From: Acidimicrobiia bacterium | Lineage (GTDB): Bacteria; Actinomycetota; Acidimicrobiia; Acidimicrobiales; Poriferisodalaceae | Direction: 5' to 3' | Length of the DNA: 51,385 nt | Assembly (NCBI GenBank): GCA_012960315.1 | Contig: DUBN01000091.1 | Coordinates: forward strand, 1-51,385 | Part shown: positions 25,328 through 34,002 of the stretch, piece by piece | How positions within the stretch are numbered: the stretch's first letter is position 1 | How the letters are laid out: every line of letters starts with the position of its first letter | The notes under the pieces: generated by a model | Database searches by the model: none | Told to the model about the DNA's origin: nothing | What the model saw: only the letters and a program-made list of their open reading frames with translations | Program-made: the position numbers and the translations under genes

Positions 25328-26404
25328 CTAGCTGAGGACAGAGGACCCGCCGGTGACTAGTGCGTATAAACCTTCCGCGCCTTGAGACACGGCCGCATTG
25401 CCAAGCCATTTACTCCACTCGGCGTCGCCGCCATATTCTTTTCGCCATGACCACAGTCGCCGGCTGTAGTGGTGAAGTGGGTACTCCTGAGTCATCCCCA
25501 TAGCGCCGTGCGCTTGATGGCATGCCTTTGTTGCTCGTGCCGCGGCCTGATTGGTGATGAGCTTCGCTGCGGCGATTTCGAAGAAAGCCGGTCCGCGGTT
25601 TGCTTCCCTCCCAGCCGTTTCAGCGGCCATGCGAGCTAGAGCGGCTTCCTGAGCACCCCAGACCAGATGTTGCTGCACCGCCTGAAACCTCGCGACTGGA
25701 CGGCCAAATTGAATTCTGTCATTGGTGTACGTCACCGTTAGTTGGCTCATCTTCTCAATGGCTCCTGCCATTAGAGCTGCGCGGGAGAGAGCTCCCCGAA
25801 AACGAAACGACTCTGGGTTTACACCGGCGACGCAGGGAGACGCAGGCGCTATCGCCCCGTCGAAGCAAACCGTGTCGCGAGGTTCGCCTGCCATATTTGT
25901 CATTGGTTGGATGACACAATCTTTTGGATTGACAGATGCGACCATGCTCTGCCCGTCAACTTCGACCAGAACGGCGATTCGTTCTGCTATTCGTGCCCAA
26001 GGGACACGGGTACAGGTTCCTGCGAGCGTCATCTGATCACCCGAAACTGATGCCGTGATGTTGTTGCCATTAGGTAGGACCGTTACTGGGCCAGCGGGAA
26101 TTTCATGCCCTGAACTAGCGAGCAACCATCCACCCAATACTCCAGTTTCAGCGGCTGGGATCGGTGCGGCGTGATATCCGACCAGCCTGAGAACCTCTAA
26201 TGCATCAAGAAGCGTGCCACCCGACCCACCGCGATCTTCGTCAATGGAGATCCAAGGAAACCCCGTTTCGGCAAACGCAGACCAAATTTCCGGTGCGGCG
26301 CCCGCTGCTTCAGCATTCTGTACCGACTCATGGTCACAGATCTGAGTAAATAGACGATCAGCGGTTTCGGTGACCAGTTCATCAACGCCAGTTGCCTCGG
26401 TCAT
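25328..26404 (-). CDS. Acyl-CoA dehydrogenase subunit, short/degenerate type (FadE partner)
   Basis: This 358-residue subunit has the C-terminal acyl-CoA dehydrogenase domain (DRIQFGRPVARFQAVQQHL; HQAHGAMGMTQEYPLHHYSRR). It lacks the SEPxxGSD flavin motif in the middle, where only strands such as VTVLPNGNNITASV are seen. Its ATG at 26404 overlaps the stop of the next acyl-CoA dehydrogenase by 4 bp (ATGA), so the longer frame to 26497 is rejected. Coupled pairs like this form alpha2-beta2 dehydrogenases in actinobacterial steroid degradation (known family knowledge). That this is such a pair is my inference. Confidence 0.88.
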   Translation of the reverse strand: MTEATGVDELVTETADRLFTQICDHESVQNAEAAGAAPEIWSAFAETGFPWISIDEDRGGSGGTLLDALEVLRLVGYHAAPIPAAETGVLGGWLLASSGHEIPAGPVTVLPNGNNITASVSGDQMTLAGTCTRVPWARIAERIAVLVEVDGQSMVASVNPKDCVIQPMTNMAGEPRDTVCFDGAIAPASPCVAGVNPESFRFRGALSRAALMAGAIEKMSQLTVTYTNDRIQFGRPVARFQAVQQHLVWGAQEAALARMAAETAGREANRGPAFFEIAAAKLITNQAAARATKACHQAHGAMGMTQEYPLHHYSRRLWSWRKEYGGDAEWSKWLGNAAVSQGAEGLYALVTGGSSVLS

Positions 26405-27552
26405 GCTGGTAACCCCTTCAAACCCTTTGACGCAACCGAACGAAGGATCTCGATAGTGCCGCCTCTGATGGTGTTGCCTGGGAAAGTCACAACACATTGA
26501 GCCAACAACCGTTCGAATAATGAATCTGAATCTGGCGAGTATTCAATATCGATGAGATGAACAAGCTTTTCCACTACTTCTTGTTCGTAGCGAGTGCCCA
26601 TCTCCTTGACGAGCGACGATTCGATGGAAGGAGCTTCGCCGGTGTCAATGAGTCGTGCCACAGAGAGAGAAAGATTTCGGATACCCCACCAGCGGGCGAC
26701 TAACTCACCGAAAAGATCCGACACTGTCTCCTCTAGCTCAGTTCCCTTTGCTTCGCGCAAGAGTTGTTCGACTGTGGAGAAAGGTGAAAGCCAACGGTCA
26801 GGCCCACCACGTTCATAGGCCATCTCCGTTGTGTTCTGATGCCAACCCATTCCCAGATCACCCACAACGTTGATGTCGGGCACAAATACTTCGTTAAATG
26901 TGACTTCGTTGAAGTGGTGAGATCCATCGAGAAAAGGGATAGGGCTTATTTCTAAACCGGGGGATTTAAGGTCGATCAATAGTTGTGACAACCCTGCGTG
27001 TTTGTTTCCATCCTCCATGGGGGAGGTGCGCAGTAGACACACAAACCAGTCATTTTCGTGGGCACCAGACGTCCAAATCTTGGTGCCGTTAATAATCCAT
27101 CCGTCAGTCGTTTGTTCGGCCTTGGTGCTCACCGAGGCCAAATCAGATCCGCTGTCAGGTTCACTCATCCCGATAGAAAATCCGAGTTCCCCCCGACAGA
27201 TAGCAGGTAGAAACCTTTCCCTTTGTTCTTCTGTCCCGAATTTCAAAATCACATTACCGGTTTGGCGATCCGCGACCCAATGGTGTCCGACTGGGGCACC
27301 CCAGCGGAGCATCTCTTCGACCACGATGAATCGGTCGACAGCTGTTCTGTCCGATCCGCCCCATTCCTTGGGCAATGCCATGCCGACCCAGCCACGTTCA
27401 GCCATTTTGAGAGAAAACGCTTTGTCTTTATTTGCTGCCATGCCAAGGCATGGCTCGTGGGATCCAGGTGGTAGCTCTTCTTGAAGGAAATCTCGCACCT
27501 GTTGTTGGAGGCTGAGCTCTTCTTCTGTGAGTTCTGTTGGAGTGAAACGCAT
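26401..27552 (-). CDS. Acyl-CoA dehydrogenase subunit, FAD-motif type (partner of the previous gene)
   Basis: This 383-residue acyl-CoA dehydrogenase keeps the motifs the partner lacks: FSIGMSEPDSGSDLASV and WIINGTKIWTSGAHENDWF. The C-terminus (FPGNTIRGGTIEILRSVASKGLKGLP) is a variant of the usual RGGTxEIxR ending. The start at 27552 (MRFTPTELTEEELSLQQQV) is typical. The gene is coupled to the downstream subunit. Together they probably form one heteromeric enzyme for a branched or ring-containing CoA ester. Confidence 0.91.
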   Translation of the reverse strand: MRFTPTELTEEELSLQQQVRDFLQEELPPGSHEPCLGMAANKDKAFSLKMAERGWVGMALPKEWGGSDRTAVDRFIVVEEMLRWGAPVGHHWVADRQTGNVILKFGTEEQRERFLPAICRGELGFSIGMSEPDSGSDLASVSTKAEQTTDGWIINGTKIWTSGAHENDWFVCLLRTSPMEDGNKHAGLSQLLIDLKSPGLEISPIPFLDGSHHFNEVTFNEVFVPDINVVGDLGMGWHQNTTEMAYERGGPDRWLSPFSTVEQLLREAKGTELEETVSDLFGELVARWWGIRNLSLSVARLIDTGEAPSIESSLVKEMGTRYEQEVVEKLVHLIDIEYSPDSDSLFERLLAQCVVTFPGNTIRGGTIEILRSVASKGLKGLPA

Positions 27553-27707
27553 GTGAGTTGTTTTCTTTTACGCAAGCTAAGTGTGCGGCCCGAGCTGAGA
27601 TGCTCGAGTAGCGGATGCTGTTTAAGACAGCGACACGTCGGGTGATGTATCGGTCGGTATGTGATGGTATTCGACGCGGCGCCCCAATGGTGAGGCAGGA
27701 TCAAAGA

Positions 27708-28208
27708 GTGAATGACACAGCAAGACCCTTTGAAGGACATAACGACGTCGTGCGAAAAGAGTGGATTGACTTTAATGGTCATTTCAACGCGGGGTACTAC
27801 CTCGTTTGTTTTGATGACGCCATCGAATCTTGGATGGACTTCATCGGAGTGGGGCGGTCACATCGAGATCAACATTCGGTAACTACCTTCTCAGCGCAGA
27901 ATCACGTTACGTACCTTCGCGAAGTGCGCGAAGGGGCCAATTTGACGGTCACCACACAACTGCTCGGATTCGATCGCAAACGCATTCATGCGATGCAGGT
28001 GATGTGGAACGCCGACGAACGTTTCGTTTCGGCTACTTGCGAAGTGATGTCGCTGCACGTGTCAGAGGAGACTCGTCGAGTGTCAGAGATGCACGATGAG
28101 GTGTATGAGCGATTGCTAGAAGTGTGGGATAGCCATGGAAAGCTAAAGGCGCCACAACAAGTTGGTCAGGTGATGTCTATCCCGGGATGGCCCACTTCGT
28201 TGGGTTAA
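27708..28208 (+). CDS. cdhB: Hotdog thioesterase, betainyl-CoA thioesterase-like (CdhB candidate)
   Basis: This is a single-hotdog 4HBT-type thioesterase of about 166 residues. VVRKEWIDFNGHFNAGYYLVCFDDA, VTYLREVREGANLTV and DRKRIHAMQVMWN match the thioesterase that is free (CdhB) or fused to carnitine dehydrogenase in carnitine-degrading bacteria. There it hydrolyses betainyl-CoA to glycine betaine. The rest of that pathway lies about 7 kb away at 34859-38010. The start is GTG 27708 (AGGA seven bases upstream) or ATG 27687; the long frame from 27615 is unlikely. The symbol is tentative, because related thioesterases act on other substrates. An SDR follows after 18 bp. Confidence 0.78.
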   Translation: MNDTARPFEGHNDVVRKEWIDFNGHFNAGYYLVCFDDAIESWMDFIGVGRSHRDQHSVTTFSAQNHVTYLREVREGANLTVTTQLLGFDRKRIHAMQVMWNADERFVSATCEVMSLHVSEETRRVSEMHDEVYERLLEVWDSHGKLKAPQQVGQVMSIPGWPTSLG

Positions 28209-28226
28209 CGCGCGCAGAATATAGAC

Positions 28227-28991
28227 ATGAGTCGGCGACTAGAAGGTAAACGAGCAGTTATTACAGGCGGTGGGCGAGGCATAGGAAGGGCCATAGCGCT
28301 GGCTTTTGTTGAAGAGGGAGCGAGTTGTGTGGTGACCAGCCGACAGCTCGAAGATCTCGAAGCGACCGCTGAACTGGCGCCGGCGGGTGCTATTGAACCC
28401 ATAGCGTGTGACGTCTCTAATGATGCGTCCGTAGCGGCAATGTCGGAGTTAGTTCTGGATAAGTTCGGCGGTGTTGACATCGTCGTAAATAACGCAGGTG
28501 TTCACGCCGCGGGGAGTTTTCTAGAAATAGATGCCGCCACATATTCTCGTCTTTACGAGGTAAATGTTGTCGGCATAGTACGCATCAGCCAGGCATTCCT
28601 AACGGGAATGATTGAGCGAGGTCGTGGAAGCATCATCAACATGGCCTCGACAGCTGGCCTTTTTGAATCACCAGGGCAGGCCCCTTACAACGCTTCCAAA
28701 CATGGGGCAGTGGGGCTAACGCGGTGTATGGCATTAGAACTCGCGTCGGCGGGCGTTACCTGCAACGCCATATGCCCGGGGTTTGTGAATACACCGATGC
28801 TTGATGGATTCGCGGACCTGGTCGGTGCTGAAGCCGAAGAATTGCGAAGGCGGCTGGCCCAGCGAACCCCCATGGGGCGAATCCTTGAACCGAACGAAAT
28901 TGCAGACCTGGCTATCTATTTAGGAAGCGACGAATCATCTGGAATGACGGGACAAACTATGGCCATTAGTAATGGGATGCGAATGTCATGA
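28227..28991 (+). CDS. Short-chain dehydrogenase/reductase (SDR)
   Basis: This classical SDR of 254 residues has the cofactor motif TGGGRGIGRAIA, an Arg after beta-2 (VVTSRQLEDLEA, suggesting NADP), NNAGVHAAG, the active-site Ser in NMASTAGLF and YNASKHG. The C-terminus GSDESSGMTGQTMAISNG is usual. It lies 18 bp after the thioesterase and overlaps the next gene by 4 bp (ATGA, 28988-28991), so the three genes are probably one transcript. The substrate is unknown; a 3-hydroxyacyl-CoA or similar alcohol is plausible. Confidence 0.89.
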   Translation: MSRRLEGKRAVITGGGRGIGRAIALAFVEEGASCVVTSRQLEDLEATAELAPAGAIEPIACDVSNDASVAAMSELVLDKFGGVDIVVNNAGVHAAGSFLEIDAATYSRLYEVNVVGIVRISQAFLTGMIERGRGSIINMASTAGLFESPGQAPYNASKHGAVGLTRCMALELASAGVTCNAICPGFVNTPMLDGFADLVGAEAEELRRRLAQRTPMGRILEPNEIADLAIYLGSDESSGMTGQTMAISNGMRMS

Positions 28992-29431
28992 GTGGTGACG
29001 CCGGCGACCTGATCCGAGCGGCGATTCGAGTCGGGAGGACCTGTCATGAAGATGGCTTGTTGCGGCTCGCTACGCGTTTTTGGACGGGAACTCTCTGGCT
29101 GACTTTTGATGCTCGCTCCGTGGTATTTCGGTTTGATTTAGGCAATCTCGTGGAAGTAGTTGAATGCCAAAATGATTTGAAGCATGACGAAGGGCATTTC
29201 GGATTCTCAGCTTCGGCTACTTCATGGCGGCAAGTGTTACTCGCTCGCGCTTCCTCAGACTCCAATGGTGGATCCACCGCATGGGTCAGCGACATCGTCA
29301 GGACCGGGCACAGGGGCACCTACTGGCAGTATCACCGAGCAGCAGGGCGCCTTTTCGACCTGCTAGGCGAGGAGCTAGATGCGCGTCGGAACTCTTGGAC
29401 TGGAAGAAAATCTTTTTCTCGTTCTTCCTAA
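28988..29431 (+). CDS. Hypothetical protein, possible SCP2-like fold
   Basis: This 147-residue protein is coupled to the SDR by a 4 bp overlap. The strand pattern (LWLTFDARSVVFRFDLGNLVEVVE), then SASATSWRQVLLAR and the end YWQYHRAAGRLFDLLGEELDA, loosely suggests a sterol-carrier-type (SCP2) fold, but I see no decisive motif. It has no membrane span or signal peptide. After it come 117 bp with no feature I can support before the exporter gene. Confidence 0.6.
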   Translation: MSGDAGDLIRAAIRVGRTCHEDGLLRLATRFWTGTLWLTFDARSVVFRFDLGNLVEVVECQNDLKHDEGHFGFSASATSWRQVLLARASSDSNGGSTAWVSDIVRTGHRGTYWQYHRAAGRLFDLLGEELDARRNSWTGRKSFSRSS

Positions 29432-29548
29432 GTCGCAGGGTTCTAGGCTGGAGCAATGCCTCAGTATCGATCAACTACTTCTACTGGCGGTCGCAACATG
29501 GCCGGAGCACGCGCCCTAAGCGGCCTTGGGTAGCGATCGACGCTACCT

Positions 29549-30787
29549 GTGAATGGGTCAACATTTGAAAGTCTTGCCATACCGGCATTTCGTCGGCTTT
29601 GGATAGCTGGCTACCTGTACTTCCTGGCAATTTTCGCGCAGATGATTGCACGCGGCGCCTTGGCGAAAGACCTCGAAGGCAGCAATGCGGCTTTGGGGGC
29701 GGTCACACTGGCTTTCGGTCTTACAGGGTTGATTGCAACACCTTTCGGCGGAGTCGCAGCGGATCGTTTCCCTAAGCGTTCCATGTTGCTCATTTCGACG
29801 GGTCTGCTTCTCGTTTCCTCATTGTGGATTGCTGTCGCCGTGCAGTTCGGGTTCATCAGCTTCTGGATGCTTGTGACTGCGTCGGCAATCCAATCGGCGG
29901 GGTTCAGTTTCCTTTCGCCCGCCAGGATGGCCTTCACTGCTGAGCTTGTTGGACGAGATCGATTAGCAAATGGCGTCGTACTCACTCAAATATCCATGAA
30001 TGTGAACCGCGTCGCCGGACCGGTACTTGCTGGAGTGTTCTTAAGCGTGCCAGTCCTCGGCATCGGAGGCATCTACTGGGTCGGCAGCGCGATCACTGCG
30101 ATAGGAGGCCTCCTTTTCCTCAAGCTTCCTCCTGGTTTGCCTCGCCCTAACGCGACTCGCTCTTCGGCTACCCGTGACCTACTGGACGGCGTCCGTTACG
30201 GCTATACCCAGTGGCCGCTTCCGCTGCTGCTTGCTACGTCAACGCTTGCCCTTATCTTTGGATTTCCTTACGTCGTTTTTTTGCCGAGCGTGTCCGAAGA
30301 CTTGTTTGGAGCTGGCGATACCGGCTTCGCTTGGCTTTCCACCATCGGAGCTGTAGGCGGGCTTGGCGCTTCGTTATTTATCGCTGGACGCTCCGAGGGT
30401 TCCGTCGCGTGGAAAATTCAAAACTTGTCGGTGATCGGATTTGGCGTAGGGGTAGCAGCTACGGGCATAGCTCCCACCTTCGCCATCGCGATGGTGGTCA
30501 TGTTGTTGCTGGGAGCGGCATCGGCGGCGTTTCAGTCGATGAACGCGACACTGATCCTTGGGTCGAGCGAAGCTGCCTACCACGGTCGTATGCAGTCCTT
30601 ATTGCAACTCGGATTCAACCTCTTTGGCATCGCCGCTCTACCTATTGGCATATGTGCCGACAAATTCGGACTCCGGGAAACACTTGTGGCGATGGGGGCC
30701 GTGGTGACTTTGGTCGGCGCGGCGTCGATCATGGTGCGCAATGCCAAAATCAACATCGATGGAGTGCAACATCAGAGTCGGGGGTAG
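29549..30787 (+). CDS. MFS transporter, MFS_3-like exporter
   Basis: This 412-residue polytopic membrane protein has about 12 hydrophobic helices. FRRLWIAGYLYFLAIFAQMIARGAL opens helix 1. GGVAADRFPKRSMLL is the loop 2-3 signature of the major facilitator superfamily. FLSPARMAFTAELVGRDRLANGVVL is typical of the MFS_3 drug/siderophore exporter branch. The start is GTG 29549. The dihydropteroate synthase homologue follows after 9 bp. It exports an unknown small molecule, and nothing nearby points to one. Confidence 0.9.
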   Translation: MNGSTFESLAIPAFRRLWIAGYLYFLAIFAQMIARGALAKDLEGSNAALGAVTLAFGLTGLIATPFGGVAADRFPKRSMLLISTGLLLVSSLWIAVAVQFGFISFWMLVTASAIQSAGFSFLSPARMAFTAELVGRDRLANGVVLTQISMNVNRVAGPVLAGVFLSVPVLGIGGIYWVGSAITAIGGLLFLKLPPGLPRPNATRSSATRDLLDGVRYGYTQWPLPLLLATSTLALIFGFPYVVFLPSVSEDLFGAGDTGFAWLSTIGAVGGLGASLFIAGRSEGSVAWKIQNLSVIGFGVGVAATGIAPTFAIAMVVMLLLGAASAAFQSMNATLILGSSEAAYHGRMQSLLQLGFNLFGIAALPIGICADKFGLRETLVAMGAVVTLVGAASIMVRNAKINIDGVQHQSRG

Positions 30788-30796
30788 TTTCCGAGT

Positions 30797-31585
30797 ATGG
30801 AGATTTTTGGGGTCGTCAACGCTTCCCCTGATTCCTTAGCTGGCTTCTCAGTGGTTTCCGACCAAACAGAGGCCGAGGAGTACGGGGCTCATCTGCTTGC
30901 AGAAGGCGCCGACCACCTTGATGTTGGCGCACAAGCATCACATGGGAATGCGGCATTTGTGAGCGCCGACGAAGAGTGGCGGATTATCGAAGGCCCATTA
31001 CAAGGACTTCTTTCGTCAGGGGTAGAGGTAGCAATTGACACTTGGCAAGTTGAAACAGCCCGTCGAGCGTTGGATGCGGGTGCCCATGTGCTTAATGCTG
31101 CAGATGCGTTGCAGTCCGACGAAATGATCGAATTAGCCGCAGAGCGCGAGGTCCAGGTGGTCTTACCGTTCATGATGGGCCCAGATCCCCGTCACCTCAA
31201 ACACGTCCAAGGTGACCCCGTGCAAGTCATGGTTGATTGGTTCGACCTTCAGTTGGAGCGCGCTGCACGATGGGGGATCCGCGAACGGTTGATGCTTGAT
31301 CCCGGGACAGGGTTTGCACCACCCCACTGGGAGTGGGAAGACCGTTTTCGGTATCAAAAAGCTATTTATAGTGGCCTGGATCGATTGCGAGTATTTGAAT
31401 TACCGCTCTATGTGCCCATTGCGTGGAAGCAGACACCGGACAGACTCGAGTTGGTTGACTTAGTTTTGGCGCAGGAAGTCGAATATGTCAGAGCCCACAT
31501 TCCGCGTCAGATACGTCAACGTCATGCTGCGGTACGCGGTGGAACGCCACTACCTACTTCGGATTTGTGGCCAGGGTACGAGTAA
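30797..31585 (+). CDS. Divergent dihydropteroate synthase (pterin-binding) homologue
   Basis: This 262-residue TIM-barrel protein resembles FolP, which joins pABA to the pterin in folate synthesis. Pterin-pocket positions appear kept: Asn in VVNASPDS, Asp in AIDTWQVETAR, Asn in HVLNAADAL, Asp in LMLDPGTGF, Lys in IAWKQT, and Arg/His in VRAHIP. The pABA loops are altered: NASPDSLAGFS for the usual VTPDSFSDGG, and DVGAQASHGNA for DVGGESTRPGA. It may be a second FolP-like protein without classic activity, or a pterin-dependent enzyme. A true folP is not seen in the window. Confidence 0.8.
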   Translation: MEIFGVVNASPDSLAGFSVVSDQTEAEEYGAHLLAEGADHLDVGAQASHGNAAFVSADEEWRIIEGPLQGLLSSGVEVAIDTWQVETARRALDAGAHVLNAADALQSDEMIELAAEREVQVVLPFMMGPDPRHLKHVQGDPVQVMVDWFDLQLERAARWGIRERLMLDPGTGFAPPHWEWEDRFRYQKAIYSGLDRLRVFELPLYVPIAWKQTPDRLELVDLVLAQEVEYVRAHIPRQIRQRHAAVRGGTPLPTSDLWPGYE

Positions 31586-31588
31586 CGA

Positions 31589-33895
31589 CTAGTTGGGGAG
31601 TGCCTCAAGACGGGCTCGTACATGTTTGTGGTGAGGCGTCAAAGCAAGCCAGTCCCGGTCTTCGATATCAGTCAGTTCGTTGACAGCCACACCATGAATA
31701 TGATGCTCACCTGTTTCATCTGGGTACTCCATGCCGAATCCGTGCGGAAGGCTTACCTGGCCTTCCATCATCGTCTCGGAGATGTCGATGGGAGCCTCGG
31801 CTTCGCCGCGTTTCGTGATGATACGGACTCTTTGGCCCTCGCTAACTCCCACTCGGCTGGCATCAGCAGGATGGATCCGTAAAGCACCATCTTTGTCTTT
31901 CTTGCGCCAGGAGGGATCTCTGATGACATCGTTGACAGTTGACGAGCGATGTTCACCGGCCGTCAGAACAAACGGGTAAGCATCCGACGGAGACGCGGGT
32001 TCCTCTTGGGCCAGACTTCGCAGTTCTTCGACCAGTTCGGGGATGTGAATATGAATTTTCCCATCCGGAGTTTTAATCCGATCAAAACTAGATGCGTAAT
32101 CGCTGGTGCTGAAGACCATGCCAGATTTAGCTTCCAGCAATGAATCAAAGAGGTTGTTTGCAAGTTCCAGACCATCGCCTTTCAGTCCTGCCGCACGAAG
32201 CGAATCTGGGAATCGCATAGATGCTTGGATCGCCGAGCCGAACATCACCGCGGCCGGCCCCATCTGTCCAAGGCTCTGCCCAAGGCTTCGATACAACGCC
32301 GTTGGAAGCTTTGAACCCAAGTCAGGATTGTCTGTTGATAAGCGCGTAAAGGTTTCGATGAACTCCTCGCGACTTTTCGCTGCAGCCTGAGCGAGCTCTT
32401 CCACTCCGTCAGGTGCGCCTCCCATAGCCTCAACTAAACGCGAATGGATCTCCGCTTCGGGCAGAGTGTCTCCCAAAGGCTCAAAAATGGGTTGACGAAT
32501 ATGAAAATAATTTGAAGGCATTTCACCAGCGAAAAAAGTTGCCTCGGGCTTTTCGTACTGAGAACAAGCAGGAAGGACGTAGTGAGCCTGACGTGCAGTT
32601 TCGGTCATAGCCACGTCAATCACCACCAAACAGTCAAGCTTTTGAAATGCTTCACGAAAGCGTTTGGAGTCAGGTAACGAGTGCGCTGGATTGGCGGACT
32701 CGACGATCATCCCCCGGAAACGATCGGGATGGTCTGTATCAATGGCGTCAGGAATTGCTGCACACGCCACCATGCCGCACAAGAGCGGAGTTCCGGTTAC
32801 TGGTTCTACCGCCCCGTCGGGACTATGTCCGCAGATAGGTGCCAGCCGTACCGGAATGTTCATGCCTCCCTCGATACCGAAATTTCCCGTGAGTAGGAAT
32901 AACAGGCGCTGCAACCAGCTGTTCAACGTCGAATGCGGGGCCATTTCTATTCCGAGATCCTCTTCCGTCGCCATTGAACGAGCGTTGGCCATCGTTCTCG
33001 CCGCTGATCGAAGATCCTCTCCTGAGATACCACATTTTCGCGCGTACTCTGTGATGTTTATTTCCTCAAGCAAAGGGCGAAGTTCATCCCAGCCGACGCA
33101 CTGTTCCTCAAGGAATCGACCGTCGATCAGAGTTTCTTCAACCATGATTCCCAAAATCGCCGCGAGAGCCCAAGCGTCGGTGCCGGGCCTTACACGGAGA
33201 TGATGATCTGAGATATTGGCGGTTTCAGAAATCCGAGGATCAAACACCACTAGATGACGGTTTTCGTCGTTCTTGATTGCGTTGAGAACATTGCGAGCCT
33301 CTGGGAATCCATGGCTGTGCCATGGGTTCTTGCCGACGAAGACCGCGCAATCGGTGTGATGAAAATCAGGAGTAGCTCCGATGTCTTGGCGACCGAAGAA
33401 CTTCCCCTGCACCCAGTACATCCCCGTCTTCTCTTGAGCTAAAGCGTTGCTTCTGTACCGGACTCCTAAGGTCTGTAAAACACTGCGGGCGTAAGCACCG
33501 GGAAAGTGATTGCCCTGTCCGCCACCGCCGTAATACATGATTTTGTCACCACCGTAGGTGTCGCGGATTCCGACCAGTTGATCAGCGACCTCTTTAATTG
33601 CCTGATCCCAGCTGATTTTGGCAAACGTTCCATCTTTCATTCGCTTCATCGGCGAGGTGAGCCGGTCGCGACCGTTCTGATAGTGGTTGACCCGCAAACC
33701 CTTCTCGCAGGTGTACCCCCTGCTTGCCGGATGGTCCTTGTCGCCGCGAACGCGAATGATTTCACGACCGTCAATACGAACCTCGATACCGCAGTTGTCA
33801 GAACACAGAATGCAAGCCGTTTTGTGCCATTCCTTCGTCGGGTCAACTTCGGCGTCAATCTTGTCCACTGCTTGCTGATCGCTAATCTGCTGCAT
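31589..33895 (-). CDS. Molybdopterin-dependent oxidoreductase (formate dehydrogenase/Nap-like family)
   Basis: This is a 768-residue catalytic subunit of the DMSO-reductase superfamily. The [4Fe-4S] cluster ligands are Cys28-x2-Cys31-x3-Cys35-x27-Cys63 (ACILCSDNCG; GYTCEKG). VFVGKNPWHSHGFPEAR and DPRISETANISDHHLRVRPGTDAW are molybdopterin-binding segments, and the C-terminal beta-barrel domain includes LTAGEHRSSTVND. There is no Tat signal, so it is cytoplasmic. The usual Cys/Sec/Ser metal ligand site seems to be Gln154 (ALAQEKTG), and no in-frame TGA occurs. No other subunit lies beside it. The start has GGAGGGACGGGA upstream. The exact substrate is unknown. Confidence 0.9.
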   Translation of the reverse strand: MQQISDQQAVDKIDAEVDPTKEWHKTACILCSDNCGIEVRIDGREIIRVRGDKDHPASRGYTCEKGLRVNHYQNGRDRLTSPMKRMKDGTFAKISWDQAIKEVADQLVGIRDTYGGDKIMYYGGGGQGNHFPGAYARSVLQTLGVRYRSNALAQEKTGMYWVQGKFFGRQDIGATPDFHHTDCAVFVGKNPWHSHGFPEARNVLNAIKNDENRHLVVFDPRISETANISDHHLRVRPGTDAWALAAILGIMVEETLIDGRFLEEQCVGWDELRPLLEEINITEYARKCGISGEDLRSAARTMANARSMATEEDLGIEMAPHSTLNSWLQRLLFLLTGNFGIEGGMNIPVRLAPICGHSPDGAVEPVTGTPLLCGMVACAAIPDAIDTDHPDRFRGMIVESANPAHSLPDSKRFREAFQKLDCLVVIDVAMTETARQAHYVLPACSQYEKPEATFFAGEMPSNYFHIRQPIFEPLGDTLPEAEIHSRLVEAMGGAPDGVEELAQAAAKSREEFIETFTRLSTDNPDLGSKLPTALYRSLGQSLGQMGPAAVMFGSAIQASMRFPDSLRAAGLKGDGLELANNLFDSLLEAKSGMVFSTSDYASSFDRIKTPDGKIHIHIPELVEELRSLAQEEPASPSDAYPFVLTAGEHRSSTVNDVIRDPSWRKKDKDGALRIHPADASRVGVSEGQRVRIITKRGEAEAPIDISETMMEGQVSLPHGFGMEYPDETGEHHIHGVAVNELTDIEDRDWLALTPHHKHVRARLEALPN

Positions 33896-34002
33896 CTAGT
33901 CCCGTCCCTCCGGCACAAGCCATGCTAGATCGATCCAATGTGACAAGTCGATCCTCTGTCAGTCGTAAGCCCCGCCGCCTCAGAGATGGCTAACGTGCAA
34001 CC

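Noticed and set aside
31589-33895. Selenocysteine in the formate-dehydrogenase-like gene
   Set aside because: The frame is open throughout, with no in-frame TGA; the ligand site is a sense codon (Gln).
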